Assembly (NCBI GenBank): GCA_910587165.1
Contig: CAJUKP010000011.1
Coordinates: forward strand, 1 to 64,000
Reading direction: 5' to 3'
Source: an uncultured Duncaniella sp.
GTDB taxonomy: Bacteria; Bacteroidota; Bacteroidia; Bacteroidales; Muribaculaceae
DNA length: 64,000 nucleotides
The notes below the pieces were generated by a model. That model did no database searches. It was not told the DNA's origin and worked only from the letters and a program-made list of their open reading frames with translations. Position numbers and translations under genes: made by a program. Positions 1-8,341 of the stretch are shown one piece after another. Each line of letters begins with the position of its first letter. The first letter of the stretch is position 1.

Positions 1-30
1 TTGCTAATAGTTGCGTATAGTTGGCAATAG
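1..30. repeat. three imperfect 10-bp tandem repeats at the left edge
   Basis: Seen directly: three consecutive decamers TTGCTAATAG, TTGCGTATAG and TTGGCAATAG share the pattern TTGNNNATAG. They start at base 1, so the array may continue outside the window. The repeats lie just beyond the premature stop of the truncated glycosyltransferase start at 33-107. Whether they are a mutation hotspot or a recombination scar cannot be told from here. Confidence 0.6.
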
Positions 31-32
31 TC

Positions 33-107
33 TTAAATATAAGTCATTGAGTCGAAGCCTCCGTAGTTTGCAGGTACACCAACAGTGCCTATGATTGCGA
101 CTTTCAT
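33..107 (-). pseudogene. truncated N-terminus of a DUF1972-type glycosyltransferase
   Basis: The 24-codon reading frame starts MKVAIIGTVGVPANYGGF, the typical opening of DUF1972/rhamnosyltransferase-type GT4 enzymes (donor-site Rossmann start and the VPANYGGF loop). It then reaches TAA after DSMTYI. Its ATG overlaps the TGA of the licD-like gene as ATGA, the coupling used elsewhere in this operon, so the start is genuine. The family is usually about 360-400 residues, so this is a remnant or a frameshifted gene. A shifted frame stays open to the window edge but does not resemble the family. The 10-bp repeats at 1-30 follow immediately. The missing part could lie outside the window in another frame. 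Confidence 0.55.
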
Positions 108-946
108 TTACAATCTGATTTTTTATATGCTTTGTAAAGATGATGATAAACCCTATATTTCTCAGGAGGAGGTGTCATGTAGTCTCCGTAGTTCTGTATT
201 AGAAACATCTCATAGTTTCTCGGAGCATTGAAATCTTCGCCATTGAAACTGACAGAAACAGGGTTTTCTATGTCGGCTTTTGCTATAACACTCCCCAAAG
301 TGTTATCCCACTCCAAGCAAGCCAAATAGGAGCTTGATGCATAATCCTGATCATTAATAATTTGATGCAGGCGTTTGGTAAAATATTGGCGCCCAAGAAG
401 TTTGACATAAGCATAGAACAAGGGTTTCAGCAATACCCTCCAACCCCGTGTGCCGTTTACTTTCAGAGATTTTCTCGTGGAAAGAAAAATACTTGACGAG
501 TATTTTTTCGTTCTCGTTAACATTCTTCTTGCTTCTTCCAACGAATTACCAGCTCCATCCAACACGTATATGTCTACAAAAATCCCCATACCACAAGGGA
601 GCTCGTTATCCACATCAAGAATGTAGCGGTTATCAATGATGCGTGTCAACTCATATGGATAATCAGGATGCTTGCTTCTGTTCCATGGCTCATATGGAGT
701 CAATTCATCGCGATGCTTCTCGAAATAGTCCATCAATTTCTCAAAGTCCGGGCGCGGCATGATAATATCCACATCATCGTCCCACGGAATATAGCCTCTG
801 TGACGCACCGCACCGAGAAGAGTTCCAAACGCAAGAGCGTAATGCAAGCCCTCAAGACCGCATATTCTTTTTATTGTACACAGGATATCGAATGAAATCT
901 TCTGGATTTCATTCATAGATAGATTTTTACCTTCAGGATATTTCAT
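104..946 (-). CDS. licD: LicD family phosphotransferase (phosphocholine or related headgroup to glycan)
   Basis: 280 residues of the LicD/FKRP nucleotidyltransferase-fold family. Members move a phosphoryl-linked headgroup, classically phosphocholine from CDP-choline, onto a sugar at the cytoplasmic face. The family motif is clear: AFGTLLGAVRHRGYIPWDDDVDI at about residues 39-61, with the metal-binding DDDVD at 56-60. The start overlaps the end of the upstream glycosyltransferase by 14 bp and the stop overlaps the next start (ATGA). The same cluster carries LicC-like, LicA-like and BCCT choline-transporter-like genes, so phosphocholine is the likely headgroup. Phosphoethanolamine or another CDP-linked group remains possible. 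Confidence 0.85.
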   Translation of the reverse strand: MKYPEGKNLSMNEIQKISFDILCTIKRICGLEGLHYALAFGTLLGAVRHRGYIPWDDDVDIIMPRPDFEKLMDYFEKHRDELTPYEPWNRSKHPDYPYELTRIIDNRYILDVDNELPCGMGIFVDIYVLDGAGNSLEEARRMLTRTKKYSSSIFLSTRKSLKVNGTRGWRVLLKPLFYAYVKLLGRQYFTKRLHQIINDQDYASSSYLACLEWDNTLGSVIAKADIENPVSVSFNGEDFNAPRNYEMFLIQNYGDYMTPPPEKYRVYHHLYKAYKKSDCK

Positions 947-1904
947 GATTGTCTCCCATTATATAGTTATAATATGTTCCGGTACTATTTCTTTTTAATT
1001 CCGGGTCAAGCTTGTAACTCAACTTATGAAAACAGGTAATTTTACAAAGATCTGACCAATAGAATCTGTCAAATCCATTAAAAATATTAAGCAACAAGAT
1101 ATGGGGACCGGCATTATCAAATTGAGGAATCCGAGCATATTCCTCAGGGTAAAACTCACATGCTATAGTCAGAAAATAATGGAATAAAAAATAGTCATCA
1201 AGTGTGTCCTTTTTCTTCCAATAATTGTAGAGTAATCCCTGTGTGAGCTGCAATATGTGATTACCGGGTCTACTGTATATAAGCCAACTGGAACACAATA
1301 TTGTATGTCCGTCCGCACCGGGTTTAAGACATTGATAAAAAAACAGATCGCTCAGGATTATGCTTTCCGGTATATTGCCTGACGTACACAATATGGTTGA
1401 ATCCAACCATAAACCTCCATGCCGGATAAGTAATTCCAACCGCAACAAGTCTGACATATGAGTATTGGAGATTATCCCGATCTCCCATTTGCGGATTATA
1501 TACTCCGGAAACGACACATATTGAAAGTAATTATCCCTTGTCACTATAACTATCTCCCAATCTGTCAGATGTGCTTTAATAGACTGATAGCATTTTTTTA
1601 CAAGATCCGGAGCATTGTCCATTCCTTGCCACCAACACAGCCAAACCTTCTTTACAGGTGCAGATTCTTTGTGGTATGAGCTATCTATAGACTCCTTTAA
1701 TTGAGCTGCATTTCTATTGTATTTCTTTCGCAACCTGACATTCAACCTATGTTCGACTGCAAGTCTCAATATTTCCAAGGCTTTGCGATCGCGACCTATA
1801 ACCGTAAACTGATTGACGGCAGTAAATAAAGTACCAGTACGCAGATACTGTCTAATCAGTCCGATACCACCAGCTTTCTTCAGATATTCCCTCCAGTTCA
1901 TCAT
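933..1904 (-). CDS. capsular polysaccharide glycosyltransferase (Caps_synth / DXD-sugar type)
   Basis: 323 residues. The segment VWLCWWQGMDNAPDLVKKCY at about 88-107 and the following HMSDLLRLELLIRHGGLWLDST are typical of the Caps_synth and related DXD-containing sugar transferases. The LWLDST stretch sits where the DXD metal/nucleotide-sugar site is expected, in the variant form D-S-T. The protein lacks a signal peptide and should act at the cytoplasmic membrane face. It overlaps both neighbours (4 bp upstream, 14 bp downstream), so it belongs to the polysaccharide operon. The sugar transferred cannot be predicted. Confidence 0.8.
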   Translation of the reverse strand: MMNWREYLKKAGGIGLIRQYLRTGTLFTAVNQFTVIGRDRKALEILRLAVEHRLNVRLRKKYNRNAAQLKESIDSSYHKESAPVKKVWLCWWQGMDNAPDLVKKCYQSIKAHLTDWEIVIVTRDNYFQYVSFPEYIIRKWEIGIISNTHMSDLLRLELLIRHGGLWLDSTILCTSGNIPESIILSDLFFYQCLKPGADGHTILCSSWLIYSRPGNHILQLTQGLLYNYWKKKDTLDDYFLFHYFLTIACEFYPEEYARIPQFDNAGPHILLLNIFNGFDRFYWSDLCKITCFHKLSYKLDPELKRNSTGTYYNYIMGDNHEIS

Positions 1905-2929
1905 ATTCCAGTTTTTGAAACAAGGAGTGAAGCAGACTTTTCACTCCACAATTTAATCCCTCTGTTAAGCAAATTATAGTCAACAGGTTTCAAAAGCATT
2001 CTTATGAATGCATCGTAGCCGTCGTCGTGATTAACCGCCCGATTTATGCCCAACTGAGTCAAATAATCTACCGCCTTTCTTGCCGGATGAATCTGGACAA
2101 AGTTTTTATTATATAAGGTAGAAAACACTGTGCCGTGAAAGGTACTTGTCACTACATAAGATGCTTGGCTTAGAAGTGAAAGAAATTGCCGTGGTGATAC
2201 AATCAGCTGTCTGTCACACCATTTATAATCAAAACCAACAGAAATGAGCTTGAGATTCTGTTCGGCTGCAAATCTGCGGATATAGTCCTTGAATGGAGTA
2301 TCTTCCTGATAACTGTAATAGATCATGAAAGGCTCTGATACGGGATATAACTCTTCAAGCTTATTCCATGTACCATTAAGAAGCAATGTGGGATCGCAGA
2401 CCATATCAATATCTGAATGTCCGATTGATTCAGCAAATCTGCGTGTAAACTCATCGCGAGCTCCGATCCATGATATATGTCTTACTATACCATTCTGTAG
2501 ATCTTTTCGGCTAAAATAACTCTTCTCTGTTGAATAGCCAAGACTTGGAGCGTAGGCGATTGTGCGCTTCGCATTAATGTCAAGCCCATAATATTGCAGC
2601 GCATGAGAAAACGATGGATTTTCAATATTCCAGACCTCATCACTACCAATCACTGCCAGATCTAATTCCGGACAGCTTCTAAGTGATACAACGTTGAGCC
2701 GTGCCCAATCTTTATGGTACACTCGCCAACGTCGTAGTTTCAGTATGGTACGGGATATGCTTTTGGACAGATACTTCTGAACAATGACAGATTTAAGATT
2801 GTTTCTTATATCAATTACATACACATGATGCCCCCTACGCTCCAAAAAAGACTGCATGGCATAAGCCTGCAAAAAACTACCGTAATTATAGGCATCGAAG
2901 ATTGTGAATATTCCAATTTTCATGCTCAT
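1901..2929 (-). CDS. polysaccharide pyruvyl transferase family protein
   Basis: 342 residues. The N-terminus MSMKIGIFTIFDAYNYGSFLQAYAM and the later GSDEVWN, CDPTLLL and TSTFHGTVFS blocks are typical of the polysaccharide pyruvyl transferase family (CsaB/WcaK-like fold), which adds pyruvate ketals to sugars from PEP. The closing STFHGTVFS motif contains the conserved His. It overlaps the upstream FrhB-like gene by 4 bp and the downstream glycosyltransferase by 4 bp. This family is commonly paired with FrhB-like ferredoxin proteins in Bacteroidota capsule loci, as here. Some members may not be pyruvyl transferases. Confidence 0.8.
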   Translation of the reverse strand: MSMKIGIFTIFDAYNYGSFLQAYAMQSFLERRGHHVYVIDIRNNLKSVIVQKYLSKSISRTILKLRRWRVYHKDWARLNVVSLRSCPELDLAVIGSDEVWNIENPSFSHALQYYGLDINAKRTIAYAPSLGYSTEKSYFSRKDLQNGIVRHISWIGARDEFTRRFAESIGHSDIDMVCDPTLLLNGTWNKLEELYPVSEPFMIYYSYQEDTPFKDYIRRFAAEQNLKLISVGFDYKWCDRQLIVSPRQFLSLLSQASYVVTSTFHGTVFSTLYNKNFVQIHPARKAVDYLTQLGINRAVNHDDGYDAFIRMLLKPVDYNLLNRGIKLWSEKSASLLVSKTGI

Positions 2930-4215
2930 ATTTTTTTGACAAGTCTAATGTAACGTTTCATTGTGTACTTGTATTTATCGAATGTTACAGCCTGCTCCTT
3001 ATACAGTGACCATAACTTCTGTGATTTATTTTGTATGAGAAACTCCTGCATAGCCCTGATAAAAAATTTCAGTCTCTCAACTGCACTGAATGTCATCCTA
3101 TGATCATCCGGAGTTCGGTAACCCAGACGACGGTATAAGCGACGTTTGAAATATGACTGCTTTTTCTTTCTTTGAATCAGCCCGACGGAATTTTGCGCTT
3201 TTATTGCTACTGAAATATCAACCGGCTCACAATTGGGATTCGTGATGAAGTATGGATGCAGTATATCTTTCAGTGTTTCATTGCGGATAATGCAAATTGA
3301 CGTTCCAAGCCGATCTTTACGATGTTCCGGTAACCATGCGTCCATAAATGCAGCGTCGGAGAATTCCGCAAAGATGTCATCACACACATTACAAGCACGA
3401 TAATGGAACAATTTGTTCAAATATGAAAATCCAAACGACTCTTCTGGAAATCTACTTTTAATAGAGCAATATTCTGTAACACTTAGTGTTACAGAATATT
3501 GCCGATTTAAATCGGCAATGTTCTTATCTCTAAAAGAGATTTTCTTGACATCTTCAACATTGACACCATTATCTAATGCTACATATTCCACCATACTTTT
3601 TCCAGGCAATCCTCCGCATACAAGTCCAAGAAGGAACTTGATGCGTTCGCCCAACACTCGGTCTGTTTTCTGTATATCTCTTATGGCTTTCGCCTGACAT
3701 GGGAGTACAACCATGGCATATGTACCCTCGTGATTCCGGATATGACGCAATACATCAGACATTTCCATTGGATAGTATGCCGATCTCGAGTTCTTCACCA
3801 AATCATCTTTATCAGAGACAAAGTCATACTGATAGAATGAAGTTTCAGTACGATCATTGACAACACATACTACTGTATCTACAGCTTTGGTCTCGATCAA
3901 CCGATACAGAACGGCTGTGAGGAAACCTCCGGACGCACTGGTCTGTCTGAATCGCTCATCGTAACCTTTGTAGCATACAATGTATCCACCGGTGACACTA
4001 TCGTATAAGACACCATTATGTCTTTGAGGTTGTAACGGTGAATATACCGGGCATTTTTTTTCGCATAGTCTGCACTCAATACATTTCTCATAATCTATCT
4101 CCGGGACATATTGCCCGAGTGGATTATAACGATAAGTTATACACTGTTTTGGACAAGAGTAAGCACACGCTCCGCAGCCAATACATAAATAATCAGATTT
4201 GTCTATTTGCGGCAT
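2926..4215 (-). CDS. FrhB-like coenzyme F420 hydrogenase/dehydrogenase beta-subunit family protein with 2[4Fe-4S] ferredoxin domain
   Basis: 429 residues. Two CxxCxxCxxxCP clusters at the N-terminus (CIGCGACAYSCP at 11-22 and CIECRLCEKKCP at 45-56) predict two [4Fe-4S] centres. The rest, with SASGGFLTAVL and LPCQAKAIRD, matches the FrhB N- and C-terminal domains. Family members in capsule loci are thought to perform redox steps on sugars, but the substrate is unknown. Residues 232-250 (NIADLNRQYSVTLSVTEYC) are encoded by a striking pair of palindromes at 3466-3519 and look like an in-frame insertion right after the conserved KISFRDK motif. The gene overlaps the downstream pyruvyl-transferase gene by 4 bp. 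Confidence 0.85.
   Translation of the reverse strand: MPQIDKSDYLCIGCGACAYSCPKQCITYRYNPLGQYVPEIDYEKCIECRLCEKKCPVYSPLQPQRHNGVLYDSVTGGYIVCYKGYDERFRQTSASGGFLTAVLYRLIETKAVDTVVCVVNDRTETSFYQYDFVSDKDDLVKNSRSAYYPMEMSDVLRHIRNHEGTYAMVVLPCQAKAIRDIQKTDRVLGERIKFLLGLVCGGLPGKSMVEYVALDNGVNVEDVKKISFRDKNIADLNRQYSVTLSVTEYCSIKSRFPEESFGFSYLNKLFHYRACNVCDDIFAEFSDAAFMDAWLPEHRKDRLGTSICIIRNETLKDILHPYFITNPNCEPVDISVAIKAQNSVGLIQRKKKQSYFKRRLYRRLGYRTPDDHRMTFSAVERLKFFIRAMQEFLIQNKSQKLWSLYKEQAVTFDKYKYTMKRYIRLVKKI
3466..3519. repeat. compound perfect palindrome inside the FrhB-like gene
   Basis: Seen directly: GCAATATTCTGTAACAC at 3466-3482, a TTA spacer, then its exact reverse complement at 3486-3502 (17-bp arms). Overlapping it at 3498-3519 is a second perfect palindrome, ATTGCCGATTT followed by its reverse complement (11-bp arms, no spacer). 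The pentamer GCAAT/ATTGC occurs three times and frames both. The frame stays open, adding roughly 18-19 codons to the FrhB-like protein. It resembles palindromic in-frame insertion elements known from Rickettsia (RPE) in concept only. Confidence 0.85.
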
Positions 4216-4216
4216 A

Positions 4217-5149
4217 TTACTTTATGAATAATTGTTTAAAACGTCGGCCGATTCTGAATGACAGATCTTTATAATGATATTCAATCCATTCATATATACG
4301 GCCCTTGAATGGATTGTACTTGTAAATCATTTGAGGCGTTATATCCCCATTGAAAGGAATAAACTCATTTTGTGCCACAATAAAACGATCTGAGTTGACA
4401 GTGGTAGAGTACGGGCGCTTCTGCAAATGAATATATGAGAATTCATCACGTTTCATCCCGTATTGCGTCATGTAATAACGGTAACAATGTCCATCTTCAT
4501 AGGTGAACAACTGATGATTGTAGTTGCGATTCTGGATGCCGGCAATTATCATCCGGCTGTTCCTGAAACCGATATCGGCCGCTGTCTCACGACTATACAT
4601 CGGTAAGTTGTTGACCTCAAAGATTCGATCTATGCCGTAACGCTCATCGAAAACACATGATTTATTTGTTGATATCACATATTCAAAATCTCCTCTCTGA
4701 CTACCCGCCAACTTATACGCGTTATTGATTTTCGGTGTATTACGATATATTGACAAATGTCCCAGTGTGAAAATCTTGTCATTGGCTTCAAGAATATCAT
4801 TGGTGACAAACTTACCAAGATCTCCCCATATCAAGTCGATATCACAATGCCCCCAAAAATCATAATCAGTTAAAATATCCTGGAACACAATACCATACAT
4901 GGGCCGATAATCACATAATTTATATGGCAGATCCAAAGCCACATACGTGCCAAGACATGATTCAAACCTTTCACGTATATCCCTAAGCGAACTCCTGACT
5001 ACTTTTACATTGTCAGAATGTTTAACAACATTGCAATCTGTTATCAGAATAAAATCAATTGACGGATTTCTGCGGCACGAGTCAAGCCACAAATTGAAAT
5101 ATTCCGGAAGAGTGCCAAAGTAAATGCTTATGATACCGATTCTATACAT
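4217..5149 (-). CDS. DUF6625-like protein, probable glycosyltransferase
   Basis: About 310 residues starting MYRIGIISIYFGTLPEYFNLW. The pattern IDFILITDC, then GHCDIDLIWGDL (a DID/DxD-like site at about 107-120 of this frame) and later NYNHQLFTYEDGHCYRY is typical of the DUF6625 family, found in capsule loci and believed to be sugar transferases. I chose the ATG at 5149 rather than the upstream in-frame start at 5182, because the extra residues look like non-coding leader and the family begins at this beta-strand. It follows the Wzy-like gene by about 50 bp and precedes the FrhB-like gene. Acceptor and donor are unknown. Confidence 0.7.
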   Translation of the reverse strand: MYRIGIISIYFGTLPEYFNLWLDSCRRNPSIDFILITDCNVVKHSDNVKVVRSSLRDIRERFESCLGTYVALDLPYKLCDYRPMYGIVFQDILTDYDFWGHCDIDLIWGDLGKFVTNDILEANDKIFTLGHLSIYRNTPKINNAYKLAGSQRGDFEYVISTNKSCVFDERYGIDRIFEVNNLPMYSRETAADIGFRNSRMIIAGIQNRNYNHQLFTYEDGHCYRYYMTQYGMKRDEFSYIHLQKRPYSTTVNSDRFIVAQNEFIPFNGDITPQMIYKYNPFKGRIYEWIEYHYKDLSFRIGRRFKQLFIK

Positions 5150-5197
5150 AAATATAACCGAACTAAGAACAACAGCCAGCAATGCAGAAGAAAACTG

Positions 5198-6466
5198 TCA
5201 AGCCAAACATCTTTGCTTGAGATCAGTTTGCTGAATTTGCCGAACCATCACATTGTTTGTTTTTAATATTAGTGAAAAAATAATAATGGATGCACATCCG
5301 ATGTAATGCACAAATATCGGACCTCCGACTGATGAATAAAGCAACAGGAAGAAAATCGAGAAACCAGCGATTTTTAATCGTTTATCCACTAACTGCCTAT
5401 TGATAATTTTAAACATTATAACCAATATGGCAGCATACATCATCATGCCAATCCAACCATATTGTCCCATAATCATAGGCCAGAAATTATCATTCAGGAA
5501 TTGTTGTTCAGTCTCATTCATTCCCCAAATTTCATTAAATCCATATTTCCTATAAAGTGGAGAATAGTGGACTTTTGCCATATTTGAACCGTAGGTTGAA
5601 TAACCAGCTCCAGTCGGGAAATAATTATTTGCTGTGACGATGCCATTGGCAAGAAAAAGGGCGCGTGGAGTCACATTATCCAGAAAATAATAGCGTATCT
5701 GGAAGTATCCGCCACATATACCCAGAACAGCAACAATAATCAGAGCTTTCTTGGATATTTTTCGAAAATGATTGATCAAAAAAACCACAATGAAATATGT
5801 AGCGATGAAACCTATCGCTTTGCCTCGAAAAGTGAAGATTATAAGGATTATTGTAAGGGCCCTAAGCATCAAGAGCTTTTTTTTCATATAGCAGGATACT
5901 ATATGGATGATCACCAGCGAGATAATTAAAATAGAAGAATAGTCTCCGACATTTGAATTAATAAATTTAAAAACCCGTATGCCAAACCGAATCTCCGGGG
6001 TCATACCAAGATCAACAATCTGACTGATAATCAAAAAGATGAAACCGGCATATATGTAAATTGAAGTAATTTTGTATATTGGATAAATAATGTTTCGTGT
6101 TTTTGATCTGTCCAACAGATAGAGACTCAGATAGAAGATAAAAAAGATTTTAAGAATTGTGAAGCAGTCGGTAAGATTAGATATTAAATTTGGCTGTACA
6201 TTGTGTACTAATGTCCCGAGCCAACCCATGACAGCTATTGAGAATGCTAACGAAAACATTTTCTTTACTTTTGGATATCTCATCCAAACGCCATTACGAG
6301 TATGAGTATCTATGAATAAAAACACTCCAATGATGCCAAAAATCTCATCACCATACTCAAATCCATTGATCACCTGACTAAGTATGGATTGCGGGAACAG
6401 GAATAAAAATAATCCGATATAAGATATTTCGTAGATATTATATCTGGTCGTTGACGTATGTGGCAT
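5198..6466 (-). CDS. polytopic membrane protein, probable O-antigen/capsule polymerase (Wzy-like)
   Basis: 422 residues, strongly hydrophobic along most of the length with roughly ten predicted membrane segments. There is one large, more polar loop at about 255-320 (YYFLDNVTPRALF to NDNFWPMIMGQYGW). This arrangement, and the position between flippase and glycosyltransferases, fits an O-antigen polymerase that joins repeat units in the periplasm. Wzy proteins are poorly conserved, so this rests on topology and context. It is separated from wzx by an unusually long 332-bp gap. Confidence 0.7.
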   Translation of the reverse strand: MPHTSTTRYNIYEISYIGLFLFLFPQSILSQVINGFEYGDEIFGIIGVFLFIDTHTRNGVWMRYPKVKKMFSLAFSIAVMGWLGTLVHNVQPNLISNLTDCFTILKIFFIFYLSLYLLDRSKTRNIIYPIYKITSIYIYAGFIFLIISQIVDLGMTPEIRFGIRVFKFINSNVGDYSSILIISLVIIHIVSCYMKKKLLMLRALTIILIIFTFRGKAIGFIATYFIVVFLINHFRKISKKALIIVAVLGICGGYFQIRYYFLDNVTPRALFLANGIVTANNYFPTGAGYSTYGSNMAKVHYSPLYRKYGFNEIWGMNETEQQFLNDNFWPMIMGQYGWIGMMMYAAILVIMFKIINRQLVDKRLKIAGFSIFFLLLYSSVGGPIFVHYIGCASIIIFSLILKTNNVMVRQIQQTDLKQRCLA

Positions 6467-6798
6467 AAATTAAAAAAGTTGTGTTTATTCAACAAAGAAC
6501 CTATCAATCAAAAAGTCGTGAGTATTATCATGTCAAGTTCGCTGTATTTTCACAACAACTGATTTCCTATCAATTGACAAGTAAGTCAATATCAACGTAG
6601 ACATAGTTTAATATCTTTATAGCTTGGAGGAATAAACACTCTGTAAATATGAACCAGACATACATACCACACTCTACCAGACCATAATCAACTTAGAGTT
6701 AAAGTAATGCCATACCATTTACCCACACAAAAATGACTTTACCACGAATCCTCTTTTCAAAATGTCTGAATAATAAATTCTGCAACTTTTGAATAATT
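6467..6798. other. 332-bp AT-rich gap inside the polysaccharide operon
   Basis: No convincing open reading frame, tRNA or strong hairpin was found on either strand. The neighbouring genes of this operon overlap or sit within about 50 bp of each other, so the gap is out of character. It may mark a site where a gene has been lost or modules were joined, or hold an internal promoter I cannot identify. Confidence 0.5.
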
Positions 6799-8316
6799 TT
6801 ATGGACGAATAAGCTTTATCCTCATCAGTATGGAATTGAACAACTGCTTCTCATACTCATCCAAAGAAAAGAAGTAGACTACAAAAACATAAACTGTAGA
6901 AAAAAGAATTATGGCAAGCGACAGTGTGCTCCATCCGTTCAGAAAATATAAGTGACATATCAGGAATTTAGACACACCTGTCAATATAACCGGGGCTGCT
7001 ATTAATCTCAGAATCGCTTTCCAGAATCCCGGAATATCTATTCTTTGAGCTTTAAAGTAATAAATATTCATTACTAAGCCTTGTCCTAATAATAAAGCCA
7101 TACTTATGGCATACGCACATCCCATAATACCATAATTTCTTGCAAGTATCACCTGCAGAGCGAGACTGCATATTGAAATTCCCAAGTATACTAATGAACG
7201 GAATTTCATCTGATTCCGAGCTTGCAAAATAGTGTAACCAGTAGTCTGAATTGTTGGAATAAATAATGCGCTATAAAACAATAATGTGATATAATATACT
7301 TCTGAATACTCAGGTCCAGCCCACAACTCTACAAACGTTGAGCCAAAAATATAAAAGCCAGAAAGGACTAAAGTCATCACAACGGTCTGTATACGCCCTG
7401 TACGTATGAACAAATCAGAGATTGCAGTATCACTCCCTCTCGAATTTACCATAGCAGTTACCTTTGGAAGCAGCACGTTGGAAACAGAACTTGAGAATGT
7501 CATAAACATCTGTTGAAGTAATATTGCAACAGAGAATATTGCTACTGCAGATGTACCAATTAAAGACCCCAATACAAACTGGCCACTTCCCCAATAAACT
7601 CTATCAATTATCTGACTTAGAAAGACCCAAAAAGAATATATGCATATTTCTTTAAGAACCGAAACGTTGAATCCGGAAAACCATACTTTTATCTTTAATT
7701 TCTTAAAACAATAAAAACAATTTATGAATAAGATTGATAAGTTGAAAAATGTTTGAACGACAACCATCGCAATAGCCCTATATCCCATATAGAGCAGTAT
7801 CACAATTGTCAATGCCGTAAAAAGCAATCGACAAATAGTCAAAAATTTCTGAAATATAAAATTCTGATATCCAACAATTATAGAACCAAATACACTAAGC
7901 GGGAATGTCAGAGCCAAATTGATGATCAACAGCACGATCATCACTTTCGCCTGTGCAATATCATCGGGTGTCATCTTCGCATCAAACAGCCATTCGACAT
8001 TACAATATAAAACGCCCCCAATTCCAACTGCAAGTAATCCGATAAACGAATAAACAATAACAAACATACCATTTAACTCCCACTGTTCCTCTTGTTTATT
8101 CTCTGAGATTAACTTAGCTGTGTATCTTACAATTGCACTACCAAAGCCAAAATCAAGAAGCGTAAGGTATGCAATTATTGATGCTACAAGAGAATATAAG
8201 CCATACTCATTCTGTCCGAGCATCCGAAGCATATATGGCGTATATAGCAAGCCTAACACTATGTTAAGAGCTATAATCAGATAATTAAGAAATACACCTC
8301 CCTTTATTTGATTCAT
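6799..8316 (-). CDS. wzx: polysaccharide flippase (Wzx/MOP superfamily)
   Basis: 505 residues with about 14 hydrophobic segments. The N-terminus GGVFLNYLIIALNIVLGLLYTPYMLRMLGQNEYGLYSL is characteristic of polysaccharide exporters of the MOP/MATE superfamily, which flip lipid-linked repeat units across the inner membrane. Segments such as DFGFGSAIVRY support this. The ATG at 8316 is preceded by an 8-nt spacer and a strong AAGGAG, itself part of an 11-bp tandem duplication. Strong Shine-Dalgarno sites are not typical of this phylum. The gene lies 25 bp after the TagD-like/oxidoreductase fusion. Confidence 0.88.
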   Translation of the reverse strand: MNQIKGGVFLNYLIIALNIVLGLLYTPYMLRMLGQNEYGLYSLVASIIAYLTLLDFGFGSAIVRYTAKLISENKQEEQWELNGMFVIVYSFIGLLAVGIGGVLYCNVEWLFDAKMTPDDIAQAKVMIVLLIINLALTFPLSVFGSIIVGYQNFIFQKFLTICRLLFTALTIVILLYMGYRAIAMVVVQTFFNLSILFINCFYCFKKLKIKVWFSGFNVSVLKEICIYSFWVFLSQIIDRVYWGSGQFVLGSLIGTSAVAIFSVAILLQQMFMTFSSSVSNVLLPKVTAMVNSRGSDTAISDLFIRTGRIQTVVMTLVLSGFYIFGSTFVELWAGPEYSEVYYITLLFYSALFIPTIQTTGYTILQARNQMKFRSLVYLGISICSLALQVILARNYGIMGCAYAISMALLLGQGLVMNIYYFKAQRIDIPGFWKAILRLIAAPVILTGVSKFLICHLYFLNGWSTLSLAIILFSTVYVFVVYFFSLDEYEKQLFNSILMRIKLIRP

Positions 8317-8319
8317 AAT

Positions 8320-8341
8320 ATATACTCCTTATATACTCCTT
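8320..8341 (-). promoter_or_regulatory. duplicated ribosome-binding site before wzx
   Basis: Two perfect adjacent copies of the 11-mer ATATACTCCTT on the plus strand give AAGGAG twice on the coding strand. The proximal copy (8325-8330) is 8 nt from the wzx ATG. The distal copy (8336-8341) abuts the stop codon of the upstream gene at 8342. The tandem copies could slip and change in number, which might tune flippase translation. That consequence is inferred. Confidence 0.65.
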
